A DNA stretch of 14,482 bases, taken from assembly GCA_011390435.1 (NCBI GenBank), contig JAABSK010000049.1:1-14482 (forward strand), given 5' to 3'. The notes beneath the pieces were generated by a model. The model made no database searches and was not told where the DNA came from. It worked only from the letters and a program-made list of their open reading frames with translations. Of the stretch, positions 1 through 7,199 are shown piece by piece. Every line of letters begins with the position of its first letter. Positions within the stretch are counted from its first letter, which is position 1. The translations under genes were made by a program, and so were the position numbers. This DNA comes from Desulfobacteraceae bacterium. Lineage in GTDB: Bacteria > Desulfobacterota > Desulfobacteria > Desulfobacterales > Desulfobacteraceae.

Positions 1-2
1 CC

Positions 3-50
3 ATGGGTCAGGCGACGTTCAGGATCATCCGTGTTGAACCGCTGTTTTAG
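3..50 (+). CDS. Possible 3' end of an upstream gene (partial)
   Basis: The reading frame entering at base 3 stays open to a TAG at 48-50 and gives a short basic tail ending in RIIRVEPLF. It could be the C-terminus of a gene that begins left of the window, on the same strand as phoH. With only about 15 residues I cannot identify a family. It could equally be chance coding potential, since another frame stays open to about base 113. Confidence 0.25.
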   Translation: MGQATFRIIRVEPLF

Positions 51-132
51 CATCAATTTTTTTGGTGGCGGCTCATTAAATCCTAACCGGCAGCAGATAA
101 AAATCGTTTGATGGACGATTGTCAACTTTAAC

Positions 133-137
133 AGGGG
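133..137 (+). promoter_or_regulatory. Ribosome binding site of the PIN-PhoH gene
   Basis: AGGGG lies 9 nt before the ATG at 147 and supports that start. No convincing promoter was seen in the 96 bp between the possible upstream stop and this gene. Confidence 0.5.
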
Positions 138-146
138 CTTGATTTT

Positions 147-1478
147 ATGGCAGAAAAAAGACGAAAGATGTTTGTTCTGGATACCAATGTCATTTTGCAT
201 GACAGTTCGTGTATTGATCACTTTGAAGAGCATGACGTGATTCTTCCGATCACCATCCTGGAAGAGCTGGATCAATTCAAGAAAGGCAAGGAAACCATCA
301 ATTTCCAGGCCCGGGAGTTTTTACGGACCCTGGATTCATTAAGCGGTGACAAGCTGTTCAACGGCGGTGTCCGTCTCGGACCAGACCAGGGGCGCCTGTT
401 TATCCGCCTTGAGCAGAAAATGCACAAGGATCTGCAGATGAATTTTTCCGACCGGAAAATTGACCATCACATCTTAAACATCGCCTATCACATTGATCGT
501 GAAAATCCGGACCGGGAAGTAATTCTGGTATCCAAAGACGTGAACCTGAGAATGAAAGCCAAGGCCATGGGGATAAAAGCCCAGGATTACACCACTGATT
601 ATGTGAAGGATATCAATCAGTTGTATACAGGCTGCCGGATGGAGGAGAACGTTGCGTCTCCCTGGATTGATGCCCTTTACCAGCCGCCATGTTCGGTCAG
701 TGCCGACAATTTTAAAGCGATTCGCTCGTTTTTGCCCAATGAATTCGTAATTCTGAAAAACGGAAAAAAATCAGCTCTGGGGGTGTTTGACGTTCAGACC
801 AACACCATTGTCCGGGTGGACAAGACCCCGGTGTACGGAATTGTTCCCAAAAACGCTGAGCAGACATTTGCCCTGAACGCCCTGCTCAATGATGATATCC
901 GTCTGGTCAGCATTTCCGGCAAGGCAGGTACGGGAAAAACCCTTCTGGCCCTTGCCGGGGCACTGGAAAAGCGGCGGCAGTACCGCCAGATTTTCATCGC
1001 CCGGCCGGTGGTGCCGTTGAGTAACAAGGATCTGGGGTTTCTTCCAGGGGACATCGATTCCAAACTGGGTCCGTATATGCAGCCGCTATACGACAATCTG
1101 GGGGTGATCCAGAACCAGTTCAAGGAATCCAGTGCCAAATACAAGCAGATCAAAACGTTTCTGGAAGAGGAAAAACTGGTGATTGCGCCGCTGGCCTATA
1201 TCCGGGGCCGGAGCCTTGAGCGGATTTTCTTTATCGTGGATGAAGCCCAGAACTTGACCCCTCTGGAGGTGAAAACCATTATTACCCGTGCCGGGGAAGG
1301 CACCAAAATTGTCTTTACCGGAGATATCTTCCAGATTGATCATCCCTATCTGGACAGCCAGTCCAACGGACTGAGCTACCTGATTGAAAAAATGCAGGGC
1401 CAGCACCTGTACGCCCACGTCAATCTGGAAAAAGGAGAGCGCTCGGATCTGGCTGAACTGGCCAGCAATTTGCTGTAA
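147..1478 (+). CDS. PhoH family protein with N-terminal PIN domain (PhoH2/YlaK type)
   Basis: The 443-residue protein joins two domains. Residues about 8-150 form a PIN-type RNase domain: the opening FVLDTNV places Asp12, acidic residues follow at Glu39/Glu40 and Asp106, and VSKDVNLR supplies Asp131, which gives the usual acidic metal site. Residues about 235-443 are a PhoH P-loop ATPase, with Walker A SGKAGTGKT (257-265) and Walker B FFIVDEAQ (Asp365, Glu366). This is the normal length and order for PIN-PhoH proteins, which in studied actinobacterial members couple ATP-dependent RNA unwinding to sequence-specific cleavage. A cytoplasmic RNA-processing role is likely. The gene has its own Shine-Dalgarno and is separated by 167 bp from cooS, so it is probably a separate transcription unit. 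No antitoxin-like small gene is visible directly upstream. The family call is secure; the physiological role is not. Confidence 0.93.
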   Translation: MAEKRRKMFVLDTNVILHDSSCIDHFEEHDVILPITILEELDQFKKGKETINFQAREFLRTLDSLSGDKLFNGGVRLGPDQGRLFIRLEQKMHKDLQMNFSDRKIDHHILNIAYHIDRENPDREVILVSKDVNLRMKAKAMGIKAQDYTTDYVKDINQLYTGCRMEENVASPWIDALYQPPCSVSADNFKAIRSFLPNEFVILKNGKKSALGVFDVQTNTIVRVDKTPVYGIVPKNAEQTFALNALLNDDIRLVSISGKAGTGKTLLALAGALEKRRQYRQIFIARPVVPLSNKDLGFLPGDIDSKLGPYMQPLYDNLGVIQNQFKESSAKYKQIKTFLEEEKLVIAPLAYIRGRSLERIFFIVDEAQNLTPLEVKTIITRAGEGTKIVFTGDIFQIDHPYLDSQSNGLSYLIEKMQGQHLYAHVNLEKGERSDLAELASNLL

Positions 1479-1499
1479 GTATTGGATTAAATTACAGCA
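1471..1499. repeat. Perfect 8-bp inverted repeat spanning the phoH stop codon
   Basis: TGCTGTAA at 1471-1478 is repeated inverted as TTACAGCA at 1492-1499, with a 13-nt AT-rich spacer. The left arm contains the stop codon of the PIN-PhoH gene. There is no T-run after the right arm, so it is not a standard intrinsic terminator. It may be an mRNA 3'-end hairpin, a protein-binding dyad, or chance. Confidence 0.4.
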
Positions 1500-1516
1500 G
1501 GGGATGAAATAAAAAG

Positions 1517-1545
1517 TTGCCAAACAGTATCCTTATGATTAACAT
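1517..1545 (+). promoter_or_regulatory. Candidate sigma70-like promoter for cooS
   Basis: TTGCCA (1517-1522) matches the -35 consensus at five of six positions. It is followed after 17 bp by TAACAT (1540-1545), four of six for the -10. Transcription would begin near 1552, inside the left arm of the dyad at 1548-1593. The -10 is weak, so this is a candidate only. Confidence 0.35.
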
Positions 1546-1547
1546 AT

Positions 1548-1593
1548 ATACCACAGCGTGTCAGGAAGAATCCCTGAGCATGGCATGTGGTAT
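1548..1593 (+). promoter_or_regulatory. Long imperfect dyad/hairpin in the cooS leader
   Basis: The outer arms ATACCACA (1548-1555) and TGTGGTAT (1586-1593) are perfectly complementary over 8 bp. The inner arms TCAGG (1561-1565) and CCTGA (1573-1577) pair over 5 bp around a 7-nt loop, and several more pairs form between them with single-base bulges. No T-run follows, so it is not a simple terminator. It lies 52 bp upstream of the cooS start and next to the candidate -10. It could be an operator for a regulator of CO metabolism or a 5'-UTR RNA structure. I do not recognise it as a known riboswitch or a standard CooA/FNR site. Confidence 0.4.
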
Positions 1594-1633
1594 CGGTGAA
1601 ATCAAATCAGGAATACCCTTTTAGACGATTATC

Positions 1634-1640
1634 AAGGAGA
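1634..1640 (+). promoter_or_regulatory. Ribosome binding site of cooS
   Basis: AAGGAGA ends 5 nt before the ATG at 1646, a strong Shine-Dalgarno that fixes the start. Confidence 0.75.
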
Positions 1641-1645
1641 CTTAA

Positions 1646-3607
1646 ATGGCAAAAGACGATAAAGAAAAAACAATGGCAAGTGTTCAGGACAGAACCCTGT
1701 GTGAAGCCACACAACAGATGCTTACCAAAGCCCGAAAAGACGGGGTAATGCTGGATCTTGACCGTGGCTTTGACATGAAAGCCTGCCCCATCGGTGCAGA
1801 ATCTGCCTGCTGCAAGCATTGTTATATGGGGCCATGTCGTTTGAATCCCAGAGACCCCTATAAAAAAGTCGGGGTATGCGGGGCAACAATTGACACCATC
1901 ATGGCCAGAAATTTCGCGCGAAATGTCGCTGCGGGATCAGCCTCCCACAACGATCATGGAATGCACATCCTGCACCTGTTCAGGGGCATTCTCGAAGGCG
2001 GGATCAAGGATTTTGCCATTGACGATACCTTGAAGCTTGAGCGGGTCGCAAAATCCATCGGCATTGACGTGGCAGATAAAACCGTTCATCAGGTCGGCCT
2101 TGAATTGTGCGATGAACTTGAAAAAACATTTTCAGGAATTTCCGGTGAAATGCCGTTTACCAGAAGAGCACCCCAGGCGCTGCAGGAGCAATGGAAAAAA
2201 GATGGTATTGCGCCCAGGGGGGCCATGCTGGAGGTTATGGAGATGATGAGCCGGTCCCATATCGGATGCGACCAGGATTACAACAACCTGATGAAACAGA
2301 TCAGCCGGACAGCCCTGGCAGATGGATGGGGCGGATCAATGGTGGCCACGGAACTGTCTGACATCATGTTTGGAACGCCGTCTCCAACGCTTGCGGATGT
2401 CAATATGGGCGTATTAAAAGAGGATCATGTCAATGTCATTGTCCATGGCCATGAACCTGCCATGTTTGAAGGAATGCTGGCGGCTGTGAATGACCCGTTC
2501 TTTGTTGAAGAAGCCAAATCCAAGGGTGCAAAAGGCATCAATCTTGTGGGCATGTGCTGTTCCGGAGCGGAAATGATGTCCCGGCACGGTGTTCCCCATG
2601 CCGGTAACTTCGGGTCAACCGAGGCGATTATGGTGACCGGGGCGGTGGATGCCATGGTGGTGGATATTCAGTGTATCAAACAGGGTCTGGTTGAAGTGGC
2701 CAGATGTTACGATACACACCTGATTACCACCAATGACCGGGCCCATATTGAAGGTGCCACCCATATTGAGTTTGATGATCATGATCCCAGGGCATGTACA
2801 GACCAGATTCTGTCCAAGGCCATTGCCCGGTTTGGTTCCCGCAAAATGCCCATTGAAATTCCCAGACAGATTCAAAAAGGTGTTCACGGATTTACCCATG
2901 AGTATATTGAATATATGCTGGGTGGAACATTCCGGGGCAGTTATACACCGTTGAACGAAAATATTATCAATGGCCGGATTCGTGGGGTTGCCGGAGTTGT
3001 CGGGTGTACAAATCCAAAGGTCAAGCAGGATTCTGTTCACGTGGAGCTGGTCAAGGAGTTGATTCGAAATGATGTTCTGGTGCTCCAGACCGGGTGTTCC
3101 CAGATTGCCCTTGCCAAGGCCGGGCTGCTGGTCCCGGAGGCAGCTCCCCTGGCTGGACAGGGTCTTGCAGAGGTGTGTGAAACGGTTGGTATTCCGCCGG
3201 TTCTGGGTCTGGGTTCCTGTGTGGACAATACCCGGATTCTGATTGCCGCCTCTGCCATGGTAAAAGCAGGTGGACTGGGCAACACCATTGCCGATCTTCC
3301 TGTTGCCGGATGCGCACCGGAATGGATGAGTGAAAAAGCACTGGCCATTGGTCAGTACTTTGTTTCCTCGGGTGTGTATACGGTTTTTGGTGTGGGGTTT
3401 CCCATTATAAAGGATACCAAATTCTATAATCTGATGTTTGACGGGCTTGAAAAGCAGGGCTATGGGAAATGGGGTGTTGCACAAGACCCCATGGAAATCG
3501 CCCGAATGATGATTGCCCATATCGACAAGAAACGTAAAGAGCTGGGTATTGATAAGGCAAGAGAACGGACGCTGGTGGACATGTCTGACCGACGTGGGAT
3601 CGCATAG
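1646..3607 (+). CDS. cooS: Anaerobic carbon monoxide dehydrogenase, catalytic subunit
   Basis: This 653-residue Ni-Fe CODH oxidises CO with water to CO2, two electrons and two protons. It matches the CooS family in length and has no signal peptide. The N-terminal Cys pattern is Cys47-x7-Cys55-Cys56-x2-Cys59-x4-Cys64-x13-Cys78, the exact spacing of the D- and B-cluster ligands in Carboxydothermus CODH-II. The likely C-cluster ligands are all present: His269 in HGHEP, Cys305 in MCCSG, Cys343 in DIQCI, Cys454 in VVGCTNPK, Cys484 in TGCS and Cys525 in GSCVDNTR. Lys564 in SEKALAIG and the His-rich proton path (His101, 104, 107, 110) are also kept, so an active enzyme is expected. The only partner in the unit is the small Cys-repeat gene 44 bp downstream. 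No cooC, cooF, cooA or acetyl-CoA synthase genes lie in the window, so electron acceptor, maturation and pathway cannot be read here. Confidence 0.97.
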   Translation: MAKDDKEKTMASVQDRTLCEATQQMLTKARKDGVMLDLDRGFDMKACPIGAESACCKHCYMGPCRLNPRDPYKKVGVCGATIDTIMARNFARNVAAGSASHNDHGMHILHLFRGILEGGIKDFAIDDTLKLERVAKSIGIDVADKTVHQVGLELCDELEKTFSGISGEMPFTRRAPQALQEQWKKDGIAPRGAMLEVMEMMSRSHIGCDQDYNNLMKQISRTALADGWGGSMVATELSDIMFGTPSPTLADVNMGVLKEDHVNVIVHGHEPAMFEGMLAAVNDPFFVEEAKSKGAKGINLVGMCCSGAEMMSRHGVPHAGNFGSTEAIMVTGAVDAMVVDIQCIKQGLVEVARCYDTHLITTNDRAHIEGATHIEFDDHDPRACTDQILSKAIARFGSRKMPIEIPRQIQKGVHGFTHEYIEYMLGGTFRGSYTPLNENIINGRIRGVAGVVGCTNPKVKQDSVHVELVKELIRNDVLVLQTGCSQIALAKAGLLVPEAAPLAGQGLAEVCETVGIPPVLGLGSCVDNTRILIAASAMVKAGGLGNTIADLPVAGCAPEWMSEKALAIGQYFVSSGVYTVFGVGFPIIKDTKFYNLMFDGLEKQGYGKWGVAQDPMEIARMMIAHIDKKRKELGIDKARERTLVDMSDRRGIA

Positions 3608-3639
3608 CATCCTGAAAATCTGAAATTTTTAAATGATAC

Positions 3640-3646
3640 AGGAGGT
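3640..3646 (+). promoter_or_regulatory. Ribosome binding site of the Cys-repeat protein
   Basis: AGGAGGT ends 5 nt before the ATG at 3652. It is a near-perfect anti-Shine-Dalgarno match, which argues that the small gene is real and strongly translated. Confidence 0.75.
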
Positions 3647-3651
3647 CAGTA

Positions 3652-3885
3652 ATGGGAAATAAACTTCGAGCATGCAAAACCTGTGGAAAGAGTGTTAAAG
3701 GAGACGGTCATCTGTGTGATCCTGTGGAAGTGACAAAAGCGTTTGTATGTGAAGACTGCGGCGCTTCTTCTCTGGATGCCAAACACGTGTGCAAGCCCAA
3801 GCTTCAGAAGTTGAAATATACGTGTGAAAACTGTGGCAGACTGTCTGTATCCGATGATAAACTGTGTAAACCTGTTGAAATTTAA
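3652..3885 (+). CDS. Small triple CxxC-repeat protein next to CODH
   Basis: This 77-residue cytoplasmic protein consists almost entirely of three copies of a 25-residue unit, CxxCG-x10-C-x-P. The cysteines are Cys8/11/22, Cys33/36/47 and Cys58/61/72, exactly 25 residues apart, with Pro24, Pro49 and Pro74 in register. The residue two before each third Cys is His20, His45 and Lys70, so repeats one and two could give a Cys3His site and the third a Cys3 site. This suggests zinc-ribbon-like or other metal-binding units, or a redox/Fe-S protein, but the spacing is not that of a 4Fe-4S ferredoxin. It lies 44 bp after cooS, has its own strong ribosome binding site and precedes the shared terminator, so it is almost certainly co-transcribed with cooS. 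A metal-supply, assembly or electron-transfer role is inference. I do not recognise a named family. Confidence 0.88.
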   Translation: MGNKLRACKTCGKSVKGDGHLCDPVEVTKAFVCEDCGASSLDAKHVCKPKLQKLKYTCENCGRLSVSDDKLCKPVEI

Positions 3886-3888
3886 TTG

Positions 3889-3936
3889 ATCTGAAAGGGC
3901 TTTTTCCCGACCGGGAAAGAGCCCTTTTTTTCAGAT
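3889..3936 (+). terminator. Strong intrinsic terminator after the cooS unit
   Basis: A 15-bp stem (3894-3908 with 3913-3927), containing one G-T wobble and closed by a 4-nt loop, is followed by a run of seven T (3925-3931). Outer arms ATCTGAAA (3889-3896) and TTTCAGAT (3929-3936) are also complementary, so the element would read as a terminator in both directions. It begins 4 bp after the stop of the Cys-repeat gene. Confidence 0.9.
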
Positions 3937-3983
3937 GAAAGATGTTAAAAACGATAAAAATATGGTTTAATTGCCCAAAAGTA

Positions 3984-4012
3984 TTGATTTATATGCGATA
4001 AATTTCTATACA
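3984..4012 (+). promoter_or_regulatory. Sigma70-like promoter of the six-gene array
   Basis: TTGATT (3984-3989) and TATACA (4007-4012) are separated by exactly 17 bp within an AT-rich stretch between the cooS terminator and the histidine kinase gene. Predicted transcription starts near 4019. This would leave about 55 nt of leader before the ATG at 4075 but only about 8 nt before the alternative TTG at 4027. Confidence 0.55.
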
Positions 4013-4074
4013 GACAAACAAGTGGTTTGCGTATAAAGATATTTAATTTTTTTAACTGGTTATTGCTTTTGGGT

Positions 4075-6198
4075 ATGGCACACACCGATATTTTTGAAAA
4101 AATCCGCCAGTCGAAAAACCTTCCCCAGCTTCCCCAGGTGATGCTCCGGCTGATCAAGGCCTGTGGCAATGAAAAGACCAGTATCGAAGAGCTTTCACAG
4201 ATTATTTCCATGGACCCGTCGTTGAGTTCACGGCTGGTTCAGATCATCAGTTCTCCGTATATCAACCTGCCCAAAGCAGTGAACAGTATTAAGACAGCTG
4301 TGGTATATCTCGGCCTGGACACCATCCGGAATATCGCCATCAGTACATCCGCCATGCGGTTTTTTGACGTGCCCCGCCAGTTTGCGGAATTTGATCTTCC
4401 AGGGTTCTGGTACCACTCTTACAAGTGTGCAGTGCTTGCCAAAAAAATTGCCGAGGAAAACCAGCTGTCCAATCCAGATGAATATTTTCTGGCGGGTCTG
4501 CTTCATGATATCGGCCGCCTGGTATTGATCCGGAACTTTCCGGAAGCGTACAGCAAAATCCTTGAGACACCGGCAACAGAGCAGCAGCGGCTTGCTGCAG
4601 AAAAAAAATCATTTGGCGCTGACACCCCGCAGATCAGTGCCTGGTTGTTTGATCAGTGGAATTTGAATCCCCTGATTGCCGATGCGGTTCTGTATGTGAA
4701 CGAAGAAATTGAGCAGGTTGAAAGTGCATTATCCCATGTCAAGGAAATCTTTATTGCAAATGCCCTGGCCCAGCCTGAGGCCCTGGAAAAAATCGACACA
4801 GTGGTCTCTTTGACGGATATCCCCGGATACCGGCTGGAGCAGATTGCCCTGGAAGCGGAAGAAGAGGTAGCGCGCATGGCCAAAAGCCTGGGCATCAATA
4901 TGGACGATGTTCAGGACGAGCAAAGCGAGGCTGAGCTCACCCGGGAAGTGAAAGACTATTCCCTTTTTTACGGGACCCTGCAGGCGCTTTTACAGGCAAG
5001 GGATACACAGGCAATTTTAGATGCTGCACAAAACGGTCTGAACATTATTTTTAACGTTTCCCGGGTGTTTTATTTTCTTCTGGACGAAAAGTTGAACATT
5101 TTGACCGGGTATTGTTCTGCCGGTGATAAATCGTATAAGATCATCAAAAGCATTGCCCTGCCCATGTCCAATCCCGCCAGTATCCTGGTCAGGTGTGTCA
5201 AGGAGCAAAAACAGTTTCATACCCTGACAAAGGATATGGAGCTGCCCATGGCCATTTCAGATAAGCAGATCATCCGGCTGATCAAGTCACCGGGCCTGTA
5301 CTGCATTCCCATTTCGTCATCGGACAAATCCCTGGGGGTCATGGCGCTTGGGGTGGATCAAAAACAGGTCAGTATTCTGGAGGAGAACAGTGGGCTGGTC
5401 AGGCTGTTTTCCTGGCAGACCGGTGTCTGTCTTCAGCGGCTTTTATTTTATGCGGATCATGCCAGAAATCTTCATGAAAAAAAGATGGAAGCCTATGCCA
5501 CGCTCACCGATAAAATCATCCATGAAATCAACAATCCCCTGGCCATTATTAAAAACTATATTGAAACGTTGAGCCTGAAACTGCCGGACCGGCACCCGGC
5601 CCAGGGAGAGCTGGGCGTCATTGGAGAAGAAATGAACCGGGTGGCAGACCTTCTGGAACGGCTCAAACATTTTTCCCAGCCCAAAATTGACGGGTTTGAA
5701 TCCGTGGATATCAACCAGCTCTGCCAGCGGATTCTGGAGCTGTTGAAAAAATCCATTCTCCTGCCCCGACAGATTGATGCCGCCATTCAGGTTGATCCTG
5801 AAATTCCCAGCATCAAGACAGACCAGAACGGGATCAAACAGGTGCTGATCAACCTGATCAAAAACGCTGCAGAAGCCATGGAAACTGGCGGCAGAATTGA
5901 TGTGACCACCCGGTTTGTGGCAGATTCAGCCAAAATCATGATCGATGAAAAAAAACGGATTCCAGGCAGTATCGAACTGATCATTGCCGACAATGGACCA
6001 GGAATTGATGACTCGGTAGTGGAAACCCTTTTTGAGCCATACACCACAACCAAATCAAAAGATCAGAATTCAGGCCTTGGGCTTTCCATTGTGCATTCCA
6101 TTGTCAGGGATCTGAACGGCGATATCCGGTGTGAAACAGAAAAAGGGAGCGGCACCCGCTTTATCATTACCCTTCCCATTCGATCCTCCAAAAAATAG
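4075..6198 (+). CDS. HDOD domain-GAF-like sensor histidine kinase
   Basis: Counting from the ATG at 4075, the protein has 707 residues. Residues about 8-210 form an HDOD domain (an HD-related, usually non-catalytic signalling domain) that still carries LLHDIG with His144-Asp145. A GAF-like sensory region follows (about 300-460). The kinase core comes last: H-box KIIHEINNP with phospho-acceptor His483, N-box Asn593/Asn597, G1 box DNGPGID (Asp639) and G2 box SGLGLS (Gly667). There is no signal peptide or clear transmembrane helix, so it is a soluble sensor. No response regulator lies in the window. The frame is open upstream to a TTG at 4027, which would add NFFNWLLLLG-type residues; I prefer 4075 because of the promoter position and where HDOD domains usually begin, but neither start has a good Shine-Dalgarno. 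It leads an array whose next gene starts 9 nt later. Confidence 0.9.
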   Translation: MAHTDIFEKIRQSKNLPQLPQVMLRLIKACGNEKTSIEELSQIISMDPSLSSRLVQIISSPYINLPKAVNSIKTAVVYLGLDTIRNIAISTSAMRFFDVPRQFAEFDLPGFWYHSYKCAVLAKKIAEENQLSNPDEYFLAGLLHDIGRLVLIRNFPEAYSKILETPATEQQRLAAEKKSFGADTPQISAWLFDQWNLNPLIADAVLYVNEEIEQVESALSHVKEIFIANALAQPEALEKIDTVVSLTDIPGYRLEQIALEAEEEVARMAKSLGINMDDVQDEQSEAELTREVKDYSLFYGTLQALLQARDTQAILDAAQNGLNIIFNVSRVFYFLLDEKLNILTGYCSAGDKSYKIIKSIALPMSNPASILVRCVKEQKQFHTLTKDMELPMAISDKQIIRLIKSPGLYCIPISSSDKSLGVMALGVDQKQVSILEENSGLVRLFSWQTGVCLQRLLFYADHARNLHEKKMEAYATLTDKIIHEINNPLAIIKNYIETLSLKLPDRHPAQGELGVIGEEMNRVADLLERLKHFSQPKIDGFESVDINQLCQRILELLKKSILLPRQIDAAIQVDPEIPSIKTDQNGIKQVLINLIKNAAEAMETGGRIDVTTRFVADSAKIMIDEKKRIPGSIELIIADNGPGIDDSVVETLFEPYTTTKSKDQNSGLGLSIVHSIVRDLNGDIRCETEKGSGTRFIITLPIRSSKK

Positions 6199-6207
6199 GA
6201 ATCTTTT

Positions 6208-7182
6208 TTGCAGCCAGGCAATACAATACAAAAGATGGTCGAGCCGTTGAAGACAGGAGAGCTGCTGGTCAAAGAAGGACTTGTCCATATGGATGATATT
6301 GATATGGCCCTTGCTGTACAGAAGAAACGGCAGGCGGCCGTGGGGCTGAAACCGCATCGGTTTTTGGGGATGATCCTCTGTGATTTGAACCTGGTTACCC
6401 CCATTGACACCTTTTATGTGCTGCACAAATATAACAAGGTTCATCCCGTCGATGAGATGCTGGTTTCCCTGAAGCTGCTTTCAAAACAGCAGGTGCTCAA
6501 TCTCCGGACAGTCTCCAGGCACCGGAACATTCCGTTTATCAGCGCACTTTTGAAAATGGGACAGCTGCCGCTGACAACGGTTCAGCAGCTGGTGTTTGAC
6601 CTGTTTCATGTTCCTTTCAGATCTGTTCAGGGGTTTGTATTTGACCGGCAGAAAATGCCACTTCTCACGCAGGTGATTGACGGTCTTACTGCCTGTCAGC
6701 ACCAGATGCTGCCGCTGGTTTTAAAAGACAACATCTTTCTGACCGGAATCACAGAACCGGAATCCCTTCTGTTTCTTCATCAGCTCAGAGACCGGTTTCC
6801 CCAATACCGTTTCAAGGCGGTTTTTATTTCATCTTCTGGATATGAAAGATTGTTTCCGGTTCTGTATGAAAAATCAGAAAAACCATCGATCGTCCCACAG
6901 GCAACGCCGACAACGCCGGATCTGTCACTGCTGATGAAATTCTGTGTGTCCATTTCAGACCCGGACAACCAGACCGATGCCATACAGACCCTTTACCACC
7001 GGTATGAACAATTGTGCCGCCTGTCCGGTCAGCACCGGCCTGGAAACCGTCAGGATGATTTCAACCAGTTTATCTGTGAAAGCCATGCAGATATCCTCCG
7101 CCGATATCCGGCACGCACTATTGTTTTTTCTCTGAAAAAAGATGATAATGGTGTCAAAGTGGTGGCACAGCCCGGACAATAA
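6208..7182 (+). CDS. Standalone MshEN / GspE N-terminal-like protein
   Basis: The 324-residue product has no ATPase domain but resembles the N-terminal part of type II secretion/type IV pilus ATPases. Residues 15-38 (KTGELLVKEGLV, then a helix ending in AL-x-x-Q) follow the MshEN pattern xxGxxLxxxG...LxxxLxxQ. A second half-motif starts at RFLGMIL (51-57), with Asn61 where Gly is usual. A more degenerate pair covers about 79-138. Residues about 135-230 look like the GspE/PilB N-terminal fold (a PLVLKDNIFLTGITEPES-type strand-turn). The C-terminal 90 residues are unrecognised. Canonical MshEN domains bind cyclic di-GMP; the changes here (Lys-Thr for Arg-Leu, Asn61) leave binding uncertain. The start is TTG at 6208, supported by TAGGA 7 nt upstream; no ATG lies in a sensible place. 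It lies between the kinase and the FlhG-like ATPase, with gaps of 9 and 17 nt. Confidence 0.75.
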   Translation: MQPGNTIQKMVEPLKTGELLVKEGLVHMDDIDMALAVQKKRQAAVGLKPHRFLGMILCDLNLVTPIDTFYVLHKYNKVHPVDEMLVSLKLLSKQQVLNLRTVSRHRNIPFISALLKMGQLPLTTVQQLVFDLFHVPFRSVQGFVFDRQKMPLLTQVIDGLTACQHQMLPLVLKDNIFLTGITEPESLLFLHQLRDRFPQYRFKAVFISSSGYERLFPVLYEKSEKPSIVPQATPTTPDLSLLMKFCVSISDPDNQTDAIQTLYHRYEQLCRLSGQHRPGNRQDDFNQFICESHADILRRYPARTIVFSLKKDDNGVKVVAQPGQ

Positions 7183-7184
7183 CA

Positions 7185-7190
7185 CAGGAA
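7185..7190 (+). promoter_or_regulatory. Ribosome binding site of the FlhG-like gene
   Basis: CAGGAA lies 9 nt before the ATG at 7200, within the 17-nt gap after the preceding stop. Confidence 0.5.
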
Positions 7191-7199
7191 CACATCTGT

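Noticed and set aside
102..120. Small inverted repeat AATCGT/ACGATT before phoH
   Set aside because: Only 6 bp with a 7-nt loop. It could serve as a terminator only on the minus strand, where no gene is seen; probably chance.
1559..1580. CooA/CRP-FNR-type operator within the cooS leader dyad
   Set aside because: TGTCAGG and CCTGAGCA are only partly symmetrical and the spacing and half-sites do not match the known CooA, FNR or HcpR consensus.
2615..3610. Long open frame (331 codons) on the minus strand opposite cooS
   Set aside because: It is antisense to a gene with all catalytic residues conserved, has no recognisable domain and no convincing ribosome binding site; its composition is that of a reverse-frame shadow.
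4027..4074. N-terminal extension of the histidine kinase from TTG at 4027
   Set aside because: It would begin about 8 nt after the predicted transcription start, has no Shine-Dalgarno, and adds an unusual Phe/Leu-rich stretch before the HDOD domain. Kept as an alternative, not the main call.
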